53,464 nt of DNA from assembly GCA_028692875.1 (NCBI GenBank), contig JAQUWL010000015.1, positions 1-53,464 of the forward strand, written 5' to 3'. The notes beneath the pieces are model-generated. The model saw nothing but the letters and a program-made list of their open reading frames with translations, had not been told where the DNA came from and searched no databases. Shown here piece by piece: positions 43,124 to 53,464 of this stretch. Each line of letters starts with the position of its first letter. Positions within the stretch are counted from its first letter, which is position 1. Position numbers and translations under genes: made by a program. The stretch comes from Sulfurospirillaceae bacterium (GTDB lineage: Bacteria; Campylobacterota; Campylobacteria; Campylobacterales; Sulfurospirillaceae).

Positions 43124-44461
43124 TTAGAAGAAAATTTTATTTATCATTACCGCAAAGACACCAATAGGTGTTATATATTTAATGGAAAAATACCATAGAT
43201 TAAAAATAGAGTCGCTCATAAAAGGCGAAAGCAATGAATAGAGTCTATTTTTTTCAATTACAAATCCCACGAAAATAGCAATTAATATTCCGCCCAAAGG
43301 CAATAGTACCGAGGAGCTTAAAAAGTCAAAAATATCAAAAAATCCTTTGCCAAAAAAAGTAACATATTTCTTTAGTTCATCTATGTTTGAAAGTAGTGCG
43401 AGCATACCCAAAAGATAAACAACAGCACTCAAAATAACCAATGATTTAGTTCGTGATATTTTAAAACGATCAATCATATACATAACTGTTGGCTCAACAA
43501 TCGAAACCGCAGAAGTGATTCCTGCAAATGCCAAGGCCATAAAAAACAGAACACCGATAGCATTGCCCAGAATTCCAAGTTGATAAAACAGAGGAGGTAA
43601 AGATATAAAAATCAACCCCGGTCCCTGTGATGGTTCGGCATTAAAATGAAAAAGAAACGAAAAAATTACCAGTCCTGCAACCAATGCTATAACAGTATCA
43701 AGCACAGCAACCATAAGGGAGGATTTGGCGATATTGGCATCTTTTGGTATAGAGGCCGCATATGTCATGATGGTTCCCATGCCCAAAGAAAGAGTAAAAA
43801 AAGCATGTCCAACAGCTGCCAAAATCGAGCTGGAGTGAACCTTTGAAAAATCTGGTACAAACAAAAATGCAACTGCCTTGCCAAATCCACTTAGAGTAAA
43901 TGAGTAGGCAAGTAGTATTAATAAAATGATGACCAGTAAAGGCATTAAAATCAGGTTGATCTTCTCAATTCCCTGTTTAACGCCTTTTGATACAATAAAA
44001 AATGTTACAAAGAATGCTAATGTAAAAAAGAGTGTTTGTGTTGTGGTGTCGGCAGAAAGCATTCCGCCAAAAGAGCTACCCGCCTCTTTAACACTTGATG
44101 GAAGCGAAAAGGCAGAAACATAAATGTATTTAAAAATCCACCCAATAACAATCGTATAAAAAGAGAGTATCAGTATGCCTGTAAAAATCATAAAACCGCT
44201 GTATTTCCAAAGGTTGCCGTTTCTCGGTGCTAGACTTTCAAATGCACTAACTGCATCCCCCCTACTAAGTCGTCCTATTACAACTTCTGCTAAAAATAGT
44301 GAAAGACCTACAAAAGTGATGGTTAGCAAATAAATAAGAACAAATGCACCTCCGCCATTTTCGCCTGTCATGTATGGAAATTTCCATATATTTCCCAGTC
44401 CAACAGCACTTCCTGCTGAGGCCATTATAAATCCGAATTTACTAAATCTTGCTCCATGCAT
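43124..44461 (-). CDS. sodium:neurotransmitter-type symporter (NSS family)
   Basis: 445 residues with about 11 membrane helices, the usual number for bacterial members. The first helix carries the family signature SAGSAVGLGNIWKFPY, followed by GENGGGAFVLIYL, with the sodium and substrate site. Probably imports an amino acid with Na+. It lies 27 bases after the MreB-like gene in the same direction, and no amino-acid pathway genes are beside it. Substrate unknown. Confidence 0.92.
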   Translation of the reverse strand: MHGARFSKFGFIMASAGSAVGLGNIWKFPYMTGENGGGAFVLIYLLTITFVGLSLFLAEVVIGRLSRGDAVSAFESLAPRNGNLWKYSGFMIFTGILILSFYTIVIGWIFKYIYVSAFSLPSSVKEAGSSFGGMLSADTTTQTLFFTLAFFVTFFIVSKGVKQGIEKINLILMPLLVIILLILLAYSFTLSGFGKAVAFLFVPDFSKVHSSSILAAVGHAFFTLSLGMGTIMTYAASIPKDANIAKSSLMVAVLDTVIALVAGLVIFSFLFHFNAEPSQGPGLIFISLPPLFYQLGILGNAIGVLFFMALAFAGITSAVSIVEPTVMYMIDRFKISRTKSLVILSAVVYLLGMLALLSNIDELKKYVTFFGKGFFDIFDFLSSSVLLPLGGILIAIFVGFVIEKNRLYSLLSPFMSDSIFNLWYFSIKYITPIGVFAVMINKIFF

Positions 44462-44488
44462 AACAAAACCTTTGTATTAAAATTCAAT

Positions 44489-45514
44489 TTATTTATTTAG
44501 AAAGTCTCTAAATTTTTTGTTTTCTATGATTTTTCCAGCTCCCAAAATAATGTTTTTTAATGGATTTTCGACTTTGTGAGCAGAGATGTTGAGTTTTTTT
44601 TGCAAATAAGTATCCAGCCCCTGCAATATAGAGGCTCCACCTGTTATAAATATTCCATTATCGTAGATAGTATTTGCAAAATTTGGAGGCATTTTGGAAA
44701 TAAATCCATGTGCTAGGTAGGCAATTTTTTCAACAATTGGTAAAATAGCTTTTTTTGCATCATTTGATGAGATTTCAAATGTTTGAGGCATGTTTGTTAT
44801 AAGATTTTTAACGCTTACATGAAATTTTTCCTCTTTGCTTTCGGTAATATTGCTAATATTTTTCTTAATTATTTCAGCATCGCCCAAAGAAAGAAGGACT
44901 CTTTTTTCGCTTTTAAAATATTCCACAATCGCCTCATCCATATCATTTCCGCCACTTCTAATGGAGCTGGTTGCAACAATTCCATTATATGATAAAAGGG
45001 TAATTTCACTTACTCCAGCACCAATATCTAAAATCATGATGCCTTCAGAGGTGGAGATATCTTTTAACGAACCTATTGCGGCCGAGAACGGGTCTTTTAT
45101 TAAAAATACTTCACTTGCTCCGCCATCTTTTGCTGCCTCTAAAACAGCCTGTCTTTCTATGTGTGTAAGGTCGCAAGGAACACTTATAGTTATTTCTGGT
45201 TTTATCAATAAAGACCTATGGGAAATTTTGGGAATAAGTTTTTTTATATACTCTTTTGTGCCCGAAAGATTTGAAATGGCACCTTTAGAGAGAGGATTTA
45301 TGACATGTATATTCTTTGGGCTTTTGCCAAACATAATTTTTGAAGAGATTCCAAATTCTGAAAAAGAGCGTTTTTTGACATCAAACGATATGGAAGTTGG
45401 CTCATCAAAGATAATACCATTGTCTGGCTGGTAGACCAATGTATTGTTTGTTCCAAGGTCAATAGCAAAACATTTTTTTCTAAAACCAATAAAAGAAAAC
45501 ATTGCTTTATTCAC
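44489..45514 (-). CDS. MreB/actin-like paralog
   Basis: 341 residues, the length of MreB. Phosphate-1 loop AIDLGTNNTLVY, phosphate-2 ILDIGAGVSEITLLSYNGI, RSGGNDMDEAIVEYF and adenosine loop ITGGASILQGLDTYL are all present, so ATP binding is likely. It differs from canonical MreB in being more divergent and in lacking mreC or mreD neighbours; it lies between terC and a symporter gene. It may form a filament for another role, or substitute for MreB. The frame starts with GTG 45514, overlapping the terC stop; ATG 45502 is an alternative. Confidence 0.83.
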   Translation of the reverse strand: MNKAMFSFIGFRKKCFAIDLGTNNTLVYQPDNGIIFDEPTSISFDVKKRSFSEFGISSKIMFGKSPKNIHVINPLSKGAISNLSGTKEYIKKLIPKISHRSLLIKPEITISVPCDLTHIERQAVLEAAKDGGASEVFLIKDPFSAAIGSLKDISTSEGIMILDIGAGVSEITLLSYNGIVATSSIRSGGNDMDEAIVEYFKSEKRVLLSLGDAEIIKKNISNITESKEEKFHVSVKNLITNMPQTFEISSNDAKKAILPIVEKIAYLAHGFISKMPPNFANTIYDNGIFITGGASILQGLDTYLQKKLNISAHKVENPLKNIILGAGKIIENKKFRDFLNK

Positions 45515-46250
45515 TTTTTAATTTTATTTTTTTGGTTCTTTTTTTTCTTGAGTAAATGTTGATAGATTCAACCGCCAATGAAAATGCCATTGCAAAATAT
45601 ACATATGCTTTGGATATATGAAAATTTAACCCCTCTGCTATCAGCGTTACACCAACTAAAATCAAAAATGAGAGAGCCAAAATCTTAATTGTAGGGTTCT
45701 TTTCGATAAACTCGGATATGCTTTTAGAGGCAAACATCATTACGCCAACTGCTAACATAACAGCGACTACCATAATGATAATATTGTTTGCCATGCCAAC
45801 TGCGGTAATAACAGAATCGAGAGAAAAAACGATATCAAGTATGGCTATTTGTATCAAGATGTTGAAGAAACCTCTTTTGTTGCTGCCTGTTATTGCAGAA
45901 GGCTCTTGTTTATCATTTTCAATATCATTGTGAATCTCCATGGTCGATTTTGCCAATAAAAAAAGTCCACCAAAAATCAAAATCAAATCTCTGCCGGAGA
46001 TATCTTGAGAAAAGAGTGTAAAAAGAGGTGTTGTAAGTTTCATTATCCAAAAGAGGGATAGCAATAATAAAATTCTTGTTATCATTGCAAGAGCTAGTCC
46101 AAAAACCCTACCTTTGTCTCGCTGATGAGCAGGGAGTCTGCTGACCAAAATAGCGATAAATATGATGTTGTCAATGCCAAGGACAATTTCTAATGCCGTT
46201 AGTGTTGCTAAAGCGACAAGCGCCTCAAATGTAAAGAGAGATTCAATCAT
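45507..46250 (-). CDS. TerC-family membrane protein
   Basis: 247 residues with seven membrane helices. The family's acidic motifs in the membrane are present: EIVLGIDNIIFIAIL and DIVFSLDSVITAVGM. TerC relatives export metal ions such as Mn2+ or support membrane protein metalation; older names refer to tellurite resistance, but no other ter genes are near. First gene of an operon with the MreB paralog (8-base overlap) and the symporter. Confidence 0.88.
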   Translation of the reverse strand: MIESLFTFEALVALATLTALEIVLGIDNIIFIAILVSRLPAHQRDKGRVFGLALAMITRILLLLSLFWIMKLTTPLFTLFSQDISGRDLILIFGGLFLLAKSTMEIHNDIENDKQEPSAITGSNKRGFFNILIQIAILDIVFSLDSVITAVGMANNIIIMVVAVMLAVGVMMFASKSISEFIEKNPTIKILALSFLILVGVTLIAEGLNFHISKAYVYFAMAFSLAVESINIYSRKKRTKKIKLKSE

Positions 46251-46361
46251 TTAAATATATCCTAATTTTTTGACTATTTTAGCGTGTTGAGAGTATAAAA
46301 CTTCTTAGTTGTAAGCTTCATAAAGTTATAATTTTTATTACTTACATGTAAAGGTGTATAT

Positions 46362-47030
46362 ATGATTTTTGGCAAGATAGACTATATTAATTTGCTTCCG
46401 TTCCACGTGTTTTTAAAAAAATCTTCCCTTCAAAGCTCTTTTAAGCAGTCCTGTGAAAGAAAAAAATCTGTTCCATCAGACATCAATAGAAAATTTAAAA
46501 AAAGAGCTGTTGATGGTGCATTTATCTCGAGCATAGAGAGTCAAAAAAAATCCATAAAACCTCTCTCTCTGGGAATAGTTGCCAAAAAAAATGTTAAAAG
46601 CGTTATTGTCAAAGAGGGTATTTCAAAAAAAGATCCAGCATCTGCAACCTCAAATATTCTCGCAAGAGTACTTGACGTTAAAGGAGAGGTGTTTATAGGA
46701 GATAAGGCATTGAAACTTTACATTGAAAATCCAGAGGACTATATTGATTTGGCTACAAAATGGAATGCAAAGTATAAATTGCCTTTTGTTTTTGCACGAC
46801 TCTGTATAAATAATCATCACTCTTTCTATTCAAATTTAACCAAAAAATTTAAAAAAAAATCAATCAAAATTCCGCAATACATATTGAAACATTATTCGAT
46901 AAAAAGAGGGATTGAGCCTATCGAAATTAAAAAATATCTTTCACTTATTAGTTATAATATCGGTTCAAAGGAAAATAAAGGATTGAAACTTTTTTTCAAG
47001 AAAGCAAGGTTCTTTAAGCATATAAAATAA
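46362..47030 (+). CDS. mqnA: chorismate dehydratase of the futalosine menaquinone pathway
   Basis: 222 residues. MqnA turns chorismate into 3-enolpyruvyl-benzoate, the first step of menaquinone synthesis by the futalosine route. MIFGKIDYINLLPFHVFLKK, VDGAFISSIES and SLGIVAKKNVKSVIV match the Campylobacterota form, and the periplasmic-binding-protein-like fold fits the length. Many lysines reflect the AT-rich genome. The ribosome binding site AAAGG is part of a TTACATGTAAAGG sequence. It provides the quinone that the formate dehydrogenases reduce. Divergent from terC. Confidence 0.85.
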   Translation: MIFGKIDYINLLPFHVFLKKSSLQSSFKQSCERKKSVPSDINRKFKKRAVDGAFISSIESQKKSIKPLSLGIVAKKNVKSVIVKEGISKKDPASATSNILARVLDVKGEVFIGDKALKLYIENPEDYIDLATKWNAKYKLPFVFARLCINNHHSFYSNLTKKFKKKSIKIPQYILKHYSIKRGIEPIEIKKYLSLISYNIGSKENKGLKLFFKKARFFKHIK

Positions 47031-48401
<1,371 letters not shown>

Positions 48402-48413
48402 GTCTTTAGATGT

Positions 48414-48435
48414 AAAGGAGGATTTCTCCTCCTTT
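48414..48435. terminator. terminator between gdhA and upp
   Basis: AAAGGAGGA (48414-48422) and TCCTCCTTT (48427-48435), a perfect 9-bp stem with loop TTTC. It lies between convergent genes and could serve both. Confidence 0.7.
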
Positions 48436-48437
48436 GT

Positions 48438-49067
48438 TTAGTTCACTATTGTATTAAAAACTCTATCGCCCGCATCTCCAAGACCTGGAACAATATACCC
48501 ATCATTATTTAGTTTATCGTCAATACATGCCGTATAAACGGGCACGTCCGGATGAGTCTCGCTAAAACGCTTTAGGCCTTCAGGTGCAGAAACTAAACAC
48601 AAGAAGCGAATATCTTTTATGCCCTTACTTTTTAGAAAATTGACTGCATCTATCGCTGTTCCGCCTGTTGCAAACATCGGGTCAATAATGATAGCCACAC
48701 GCTCTTTGCAATCTTTCGGAAGCTTAGCGTAATAAAACTCTGCTTCAAGCGTTTTTTCATTGCGCTGAAATCCTAAAAAACCCACACTCGCATCAGGTAT
48801 CAGTTTAAAAATACCATCTAACATACCAAGAGCTGCCCGAAGAATCGGGCAAATCATAATCTTAGCATCTAGTTTTTTAGCTTCAGCAACCGCTACTGGC
48901 GTTTTTACTTTAACGCTTTTGAGTGGCAAATCCCTTGTTGCTTCAAAAAGCATCAAATAAGAAATCTCGTCCACCAAAAGCCTAAACTGAAATGGTTCAG
49001 TTCTTTTATCCCTTAAAATAGAGAGTTTATGCTCTATTAAAGGATGACTTATAACATGAACGTTCAT
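48438..49067 (-). CDS. upp: uracil phosphoribosyltransferase
   Basis: 209 residues, usual length. It makes UMP from uracil and PRPP. The PRPP loop IIDPMFATGGTAIDAV and the uracil-binding end YIVPGLGDAGDR are visible. It begins 3 bases after the malic enzyme stop, so it is the last gene of gltX-malic enzyme-upp. Confidence 0.96.
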   Translation of the reverse strand: MNVHVISHPLIEHKLSILRDKRTEPFQFRLLVDEISYLMLFEATRDLPLKSVKVKTPVAVAEAKKLDAKIMICPILRAALGMLDGIFKLIPDASVGFLGFQRNEKTLEAEFYYAKLPKDCKERVAIIIDPMFATGGTAIDAVNFLKSKGIKDIRFLCLVSAPEGLKRFSETHPDVPVYTACIDDKLNNDGYIVPGLGDAGDRVFNTIVN

Positions 49068-49070
49068 AAT

Positions 49071-50348
49071 TTATTTTCCTTCAGCGTCCAAAATCGCTTG
49101 AAGTTTAGCTCTATATGCTTTTATATCAAAATCTTTTATGCGAGCAACACCATCTTTTATGGCAGCTTCAGCAACAGCACAACTTACCCATACAAACACA
49201 CGTCTATCGAACGGTTTTGGGATGATGTAGTTCATACCAAATTTCAAATCCTCGCCGTTATAAGCTGCCTTTACATAATCAGGCACATCTTCTTTGGCAA
49301 GTTTTGCTAAAGCAACCGCTGCTGCCATTTTCATACCTTCAGTTACTTTAGTAGCTCTTACATCAAGTGCACCTCTAAAGATAAATGGAAAGCCCAAAAC
49401 ATTGTTTACTTGATTTGGATAGTCGCTTCTACCTGTTCCCATCATTATGTCATTTCGTACCGCATGTGCCTCTTCTGGCAAAATTTCCGGCGTTGGATTT
49501 GCAAGTGCAAAGATGATCGGATATGGATTCATAGACTTAACCATAGCTTGCGAAACAACGCCTGGAGCTGAAAGGCCTAAAAACATATCAGCACCCCTCA
49601 TCGCATCTTCTAAAGTTCTATCGCTTGTCTTAATGGCAAATTCTGCTTTGTATTTGTTTAGATCAGTTCTGCCAGAGTGGATAACGCCTTTTGTGTCAAT
49701 CATAACGATATTTTTTGCACCTAAAAGTCGGTACATTTTTGCACATGCGATACCCGCAGCTCCAGCACCCGATACAACTATTTTCATCTCTTCTATTTTC
49801 TTGCCACTTATTTCAAGTGCGTTAATAAGACCTGCAGAGGTAATCATTGCTGTTCCGTGTTGGTCATCATGCATTACAGGAATATCAACACAAGCTTGAA
49901 GTTTTTGCTCGATATCAAAACAGCCTGGTGCTTTAATGTCTTCAAGGTTAATGCCACCAAACGTTGGAGCAAGTGCCTTGCAAATAGCCACAATTTTATC
50001 AGTGTCATGCTCGTCAAGCTCTATATCAAAGGCATCAACATCTGCAAATTTTTTAAACAGTACAGATTTACCTTCCATTACAGGCTTTCCAGCAACTGCA
50101 CCAATATCGCCAAGACCAAGAACGGCTGTACCATCGCTAATAACTGCTACTAGGTTGCCTTTATTGGTATATTTATAAGCTAGCTCATTGTCTTTTTCAA
50201 TTTCTAAACAGGGGTGTGCAACACCCGGTGTATACGCCATCGATAAATCTCTTGCCGTGTCGCATACTGTTTTTACGTCAATAGCTATCTTTCCACCAAT
50301 ATGGTACTCTAAAGCTTCCTCTTTAGTCACTTTTCCTTTATTGCTCAT
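49071..50348 (-). CDS. NAD(P)-dependent malic enzyme, short form
   Basis: 425 residues. It decarboxylates malate to pyruvate. Motifs: [13 protein letters not shown] (catalytic Tyr), [17 protein letters not shown] (metal Asp), [19 protein letters not shown] (nucleotide fold) and [10 protein letters not shown]. The C-terminal phosphotransacetylase-like domain of long MaeB forms is missing, as in many Campylobacterota. The start overlaps the gltX stop by 11 bases. Confidence 0.93.
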   Translation of the reverse strand: MSNKGKVTKEEALEYHIGGKIAIDVKTVCDTARDLSMAYTPGVAHPCLEIEKDNELAYKYTNKGNLVAVISDGTAVLGLGDIGAVAGKPVMEGKSVLFKKFADVDAFDIELDEHDTDKIVAICKALAPTFGGINLEDIKAPGCFDIEQKLQACVDIPVMHDDQHGTAMITSAGLINALEISGKKIEEMKIVVSGAGAAGIACAKMYRLLGAKNIVMIDTKGVIHSGRTDLNKYKAEFAIKTSDRTLEDAMRGADMFLGLSAPGVVSQAMVKSMNPYPIIFALANPTPEILPEEAHAVRNDIMMGTGRSDYPNQVNNVLGFPFIFRGALDVRATKVTEGMKMAAAVALAKLAKEDVPDYVKAAYNGEDLKFGMNYIIPKPFDRRVFVWVSCAVAEAAIKDGVARIKDFDIKAYRAKLQAILDAEGK

Positions 50349-51741
50349 AATCTCTCCTTAAATAAGATATTAAATTTTCAATTCTCTTAACAACCTCTTG
50401 ATAACCGATAATTGATAACACTTCAAAAATAGATGGACTTACAGCACTTCCTACCATTGCGATACGAATGGATTGTGCTAAGTCTTTTAGTTTTAACTCT
50501 TTTTTTTCTAAAAAATCTTTTGTAAATAGTTCAAACTCACTTGTCTCACTCATCGCCCCATTTGAAACTAGAGCCTCAAAATAACCCTTTAAAATCTCAA
50601 TGCCTTGTGGGGTCAAAAACTTTTCAACTGCTTTTTCATCATAGTTTTGAGGCGTGTCTAAAATCTGTCTTACATGTAGAGCAAACTCTTTTAGTGTCTT
50701 TGCTCTATCTCGAAGTGCATCAATTAACACATCTTTCTTTACATGTAGAGAAATATCAACGTCAAAATACTTTAACTCTTCTATCAATCTTTCGCTCGGT
50801 AGCGTCTTAATATAGTGAGTATTTAGCCATAAAAGCTTTTCGGCATTGTAGGCAGAGGCGGATTTGTTTATATTTGATGGGTCAAAAAGCGTTCTCATCT
50901 CTTCTAGTGAAAATATCTCTTGATCCCCATGGCTCCATCCTAGGCGAATCAAAAAGTTCAATAACGCTTCGGCCAAATAGCCCTCTTTCTTATAATCCAT
51001 AACATCTACTGCACCATCACGCTTTGAAAGCTTTTTGCCCTCTGGATTTAAAATCATAGGCACGTGGTAAAAATTTGGAACCTTCCATCCTAATGCTTGA
51101 TAAATAACTATCTGCTTTGGAGTGTTTGAAAGATGGTCATCACCTCTTATAACATCGGTAATGCCACTAAGTGCATCGTCAATAGTAACGACAAAATTGT
51201 AAGTTGGCGTACCATCACTTCGTGCGATAATAAAATCATCTAGCATGTCTTTGACATTAAAAACAACTTCACCTTTTACACCATCTTTAAAAGAGATTTG
51301 CCCTTCAGTTGGTGCTTTGATACGAATAACCGGCTCAACGCCCTCAGAAGGAGTCCCATTAAAATCACGATATCTGCCGTCATATCGAGGTCGCTCTTTG
51401 TTCGCCATTTGACTCTCTCGTAGTACGTCAAGCTCTTCTTTGCTCATATAGCATTTATACGCCTTGTTGGCATCTAAAAGTTGCTTTACATAGGTTTTGT
51501 AAAGGTCAAATCTCTCTGACTGATAAAGTATCTCGCCATCATTTGCCAATCCAGTCCACTTAAACGCTTCCAAAATAGCCTCGGCCGCCTCTTTGGAGTT
51601 GCGTGCCAAATCTGTATCTTCAATGCGAAGTAAAAATTTTCCACTATTTTTGCGTGCCCACAAAAAACTGTAAAGTGCGGTTCTAAGTCCGCCAATATGC
51701 AAATATCCTGTGGGGCTTGGGGCGAAACGAGTTACAATCAT
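50338..51741 (-). CDS. gltX: glutamyl-tRNA synthetase
   Basis: 467 residues. HIGH motif [17 protein letters not shown] near the start and KLSKRDGAV near 245 define a class I Glu[22 protein letters not shown] lies between. Campylobacterota usually carry two GluRS paralogs, one charging tRNA-Gln; which one this is cannot be told by eye. First gene of an operon with malic enzyme and upp. Two copies of TACATGTA lie in its 3' third. Confidence 0.95.
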   Translation of the reverse strand: MIVTRFAPSPTGYLHIGGLRTALYSFLWARKNSGKFLLRIEDTDLARNSKEAAEAILEAFKWTGLANDGEILYQSERFDLYKTYVKQLLDANKAYKCYMSKEELDVLRESQMANKERPRYDGRYRDFNGTPSEGVEPVIRIKAPTEGQISFKDGVKGEVVFNVKDMLDDFIIARSDGTPTYNFVVTIDDALSGITDVIRGDDHLSNTPKQIVIYQALGWKVPNFYHVPMILNPEGKKLSKRDGAVDVMDYKKEGYLAEALLNFLIRLGWSHGDQEIFSLEEMRTLFDPSNINKSASAYNAEKLLWLNTHYIKTLPSERLIEELKYFDVDISLHVKKDVLIDALRDRAKTLKEFALHVRQILDTPQNYDEKAVEKFLTPQGIEILKGYFEALVSNGAMSETSEFELFTKDFLEKKELKLKDLAQSIRIAMVGSAVSPSIFEVLSIIGYQEVVKRIENLISYLRRDYEQ

Positions 51742-51822
51742 GCAGAGCCTTTATATATGATAAACTTATAATTATGTATAAATTATGTATCAATTTGTTA
51801 CGTCTTTAATCAAAAAGACAAC

Positions 51823-51846
51823 GCCCACCACACGGGCTTTTGTTTT
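51823..51846 (+). terminator. terminator-like hairpin in a divergent promoter region
   Basis: GCCC (51823-51826) and GGGC (51834-51837) around a 7-base loop, followed by TTTTGTTTT. No gene ends here, since gltX and the SurA-like gene point away from each other. It may end a short plus-strand RNA beginning near the TATAAT-like words at 51768-51790. Confidence 0.4.
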
Positions 51847-51932
51847 AAATTTGTTTTGGGACAAAAAATGATATCATTTGTGGTTTTTCAGCAAAAATTA
51901 TATAGACTTTTTACTTAAATAAAGGATTATGA

Positions 51933-52784
51933 ATGATAAAAATGACACGTATGTTTTTGAGTACTTTGATGTTAGTGGCAATAAGTTTGAGCACTTCTCA
52001 AGCTGGCATTGTAAATGGAGTTTCGGTTATTATCAACAAAGAACCCATCACTCTTTTTGAGGTTTATAAATACTCTCAAAAACTGAACATTTCCAAAAAA
52101 GAGGCTTTGGATATCTTAGTAAGACAAAAACTTGAAGATGCCGAAATCAAAAAAGAGAATATTACAGTAGATAGTTTTGAGGTTGATAAATATATCGAAA
52201 ACATTGCTACTAGCAATAAAATGAGCAAAGAAGATTTTCTAAATATGCTCAAATCTAAAAACATAGACGTTATAGAATATAAAAAAGATATGACAACCAA
52301 GCTTAAGCGAGAAAAGCTATACCAAAAAGCATTTGCTGGGAAAATGCAAGCCATAGACGAACAAGATATAGCACATTTTTACAATGAAAACAAAGAGATG
52401 TTTACCCAAGCATCTTCTTTTACAATCACAACTTATACATCGCCAGACGAGAGTGCATTGGAGAAGATTCAGCAAAATCCTATGGCGGTGGTTGCTGGAG
52501 TGGAGATACGAAATGCCACGGTAACTCCTGACAAGATAGATCAAAGCCTACAGGACCTACTTAATAAAACATCCTCCGGCAGTTTTACACCCATTGTAAA
52601 AGCCTCAAACAATTTTATGATGTTTTATGTCAAAGAAAAAGGCGGTGTGCAAACAGCCTCTTTAGATCAAGCAAAAAATTTCATATATAATAAACTGGCT
52701 CGAGAGAAAGAGCAAAAAAGCATCGAAGAGTATTTTGAAAAACTAAAATCCTCAGCTTCTATCACAGTTGTAAGAGCACCTTAG
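51933..52784 (+). CDS. SurA-like periplasmic chaperone/prolyl isomerase
   Basis: 283 residues with a signal peptide (to about 24, SQA|GIV). GIVNGVSVIINKEPITLFEV is the usual SurA N-terminal start, followed by a helical chaperone domain (to about 150). The parvulin part (about 155-255) is weak and lacks clear catalytic motifs, so it may be a chaperone only. It resembles PEB4/Cj1289-type proteins that help outer membrane protein assembly. AAAGGA precedes the ATG. Confidence 0.82.
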   Translation: MIKMTRMFLSTLMLVAISLSTSQAGIVNGVSVIINKEPITLFEVYKYSQKLNISKKEALDILVRQKLEDAEIKKENITVDSFEVDKYIENIATSNKMSKEDFLNMLKSKNIDVIEYKKDMTTKLKREKLYQKAFAGKMQAIDEQDIAHFYNENKEMFTQASSFTITTYTSPDESALEKIQQNPMAVVAGVEIRNATVTPDKIDQSLQDLLNKTSSGSFTPIVKASNNFMMFYVKEKGGVQTASLDQAKNFIYNKLAREKEQKSIEEYFEKLKSSASITVVRAP

Positions 52785-52800
52785 TATTTGTAAAGATTTA

Positions 52801-52830
52801 AAGAGCCGTTGAAAAAAACGGCTCTTTTTT
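52801..52830. terminator. bidirectional terminator between the SurA-like gene and accC
   Basis: AAGAGCCGTT (52801-52810) and AACGGCTCTT (52817-52826), a perfect 10-bp stem, with TTTT after it on the plus strand. The accC stop (52829-52831) touches its end. Confidence 0.85.
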
Positions 52831-53464
52831 AGTATTTTGAAAGATAATTTGTATCGAATTTATTGGAGATAAAGTCCTCGTTATCCATCATATTTAGATG
52901 AAAATCTCTAACCGTTTTAATCCCCTCAATCTGAAGTTCACTTAACGCTTGTTTCATTTTCTTAATCGCTCTCCCACGAGTTTCGCCCCAAACAACAAGT
53001 TTCCCTATCATAGAGTCGTAGTGAGGAGGCACGTTGTATCCTTGATATGCATGGGAGTCCATTCTTACATTTCTACCACCAGGTATTATATATTTGGTTA
53101 TTTTTCCTGGGCTTGGGATAAATTTTACAGGGTCTTCTGCGGTAATACGACACTCAATCGAGTGACCTTTGAGCTGGATTGCACTTTGGTCAAAAAGTTT
53201 ATCGCCCTCTGCTACTCGTATCATCCACTCAATAATATCAATACCACTAACCATCTCGCTAACACAATGCTCCACTTGAAGTCTTGTGTTCATCTCCATA
53301 AAGTAGAAATTTTTATCCGCATCAAGCAAAAATTCAAATGTTCCCGCATTTTCATAACCGATAAACTTAGTTGCTTTAACGGCTATTTCTAGCAGATTGG
53401 CTCTTGTTTTTGCATCCAATGCGATAGCAGGAGACTCTTCTATAAGTTTTTGGTGACGTCGTTG
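52829..53464 (-). CDS. accC: biotin carboxylase of acetyl-CoA carboxylase, C-terminal part
   Basis: Partial: the last ~211 residues; the N-terminal half is beyond the right edge. The frame runs open to the edge, starting QRRHQKLIEESPA; the internal TTG at 53419 is not the true start. Motifs of the ATP-grasp enzyme are present: FYFMEMNTRLQVEHCVSE with metal and ATP ligands, GHSIECRITAEDP and HYDSMIGKLVVWG. It carboxylates biotin for fatty acid synthesis. Confidence 0.96.
   Translation of the reverse strand, partial: QRRHQKLIEESPAIALDAKTRANLLEIAVKATKFIGYENAGTFEFLLDADKNFYFMEMNTRLQVEHCVSEMVSGIDIIEWMIRVAEGDKLFDQSAIQLKGHSIECRITAEDPVKFIPSPGKITKYIIPGGRNVRMDSHAYQGYNVPPHYDSMIGKLVVWGETRGRAIKKMKQALSELQIEGIKTVRDFHLNMMDNEDFISNKFDTNYLSKY

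Noticed and set aside
44835-45434. 199-residue plus-strand frame opposite the MreB paralog
   Set aside because: Long but antisense to a gene with full actin-family motifs; no ribosome binding site and no family pattern.

Overview
The window looks like a chromosomal segment of a free-living member of Campylobacterota (Epsilonproteobacteria), near Sulfurimonas or Sulfurospirillum; I cannot settle the genus. The evidence is low GC, a futalosine-pathway MqnA, an ArsRS-like two-component pair, histidine kinases with the AHQWRQPL H-box, the fdhC-fdhD-modE gene order and a selenocysteine-dependent formate dehydrogenase. Genes are densely packed, often with 4-base overlaps. No rRNA, CRISPR array or insertion sequence was seen.

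Layout. 1-2495: end of an integrative element. It holds a leftward operon (winged-helix protein, AbiEii-like nucleotidyltransferase, tyrosine recombinase) and ends at a 3' half of a tRNA-Leu(UAG) gene, the probable attachment site. 2662-7165: eptA-type phosphoethanolamine transferase, dgkA, selC (tRNA-Sec) and a heme-motif GGDEF/EAL protein. 7156-10753 (minus): selD (a selenoprotein itself), yedF, a small conserved-looking protein, and a hipBA toxin-antitoxin pair. 10850-15138 (minus): wtpABC (tungstate/molybdate uptake), a ModE-type regulator and fdhD. 15226-29254 (minus): two complete formate dehydrogenase clusters (TorD-like chaperone, small TAT protein, Sec-containing FdhA, FdhB, FdhC) and two related polyferredoxin-like proteins. 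29444-36068 (plus): one tight operon of periplasmic binding protein, histidine kinase, response regulator, selA and selB. 36060-53464: signalling proteins (EAL-HDOD, PAS-GGDEF, ArsRS-like pair), a DsbC-like protein, an NlpC/P60 lipoprotein, an operon of TerC, an MreB paralog and a neurotransmitter-type symporter, then mqnA, gdhA, upp, malic enzyme, gltX, a SurA-like chaperone and the end of accC.

How it works together. Positions 4671-36068 hold nearly everything needed to make and use Sec- and Mo/W-dependent formate dehydrogenase: tRNA-Sec, SelA, SelB, SelD, metal uptake, FdhD sulfuration, chaperones and two enzyme complexes. Three in-frame UGA codons (selD, fdhA1, fdhA2) split the genes in ordinary ORF calling; each is followed by a similarly placed stem-loop and is better read as selenocysteine.

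Main leads. (1) A palindrome ATATGC-N7-GCATAT (at most one mismatch) occurs at five places, all intergenic and upstream of wtpA, fdhD-modE and the two fdh clusters: a predicted ModE regulon. (2) A periplasmic-binding-protein two-component system shares an operon with selA-selB. (3) The two fdhC genes share an apparently identical 866-bp block while fdhA and fdhB have diverged. (4) The palindrome TACATGTA is about ten-fold over-represented, in genes and between them.
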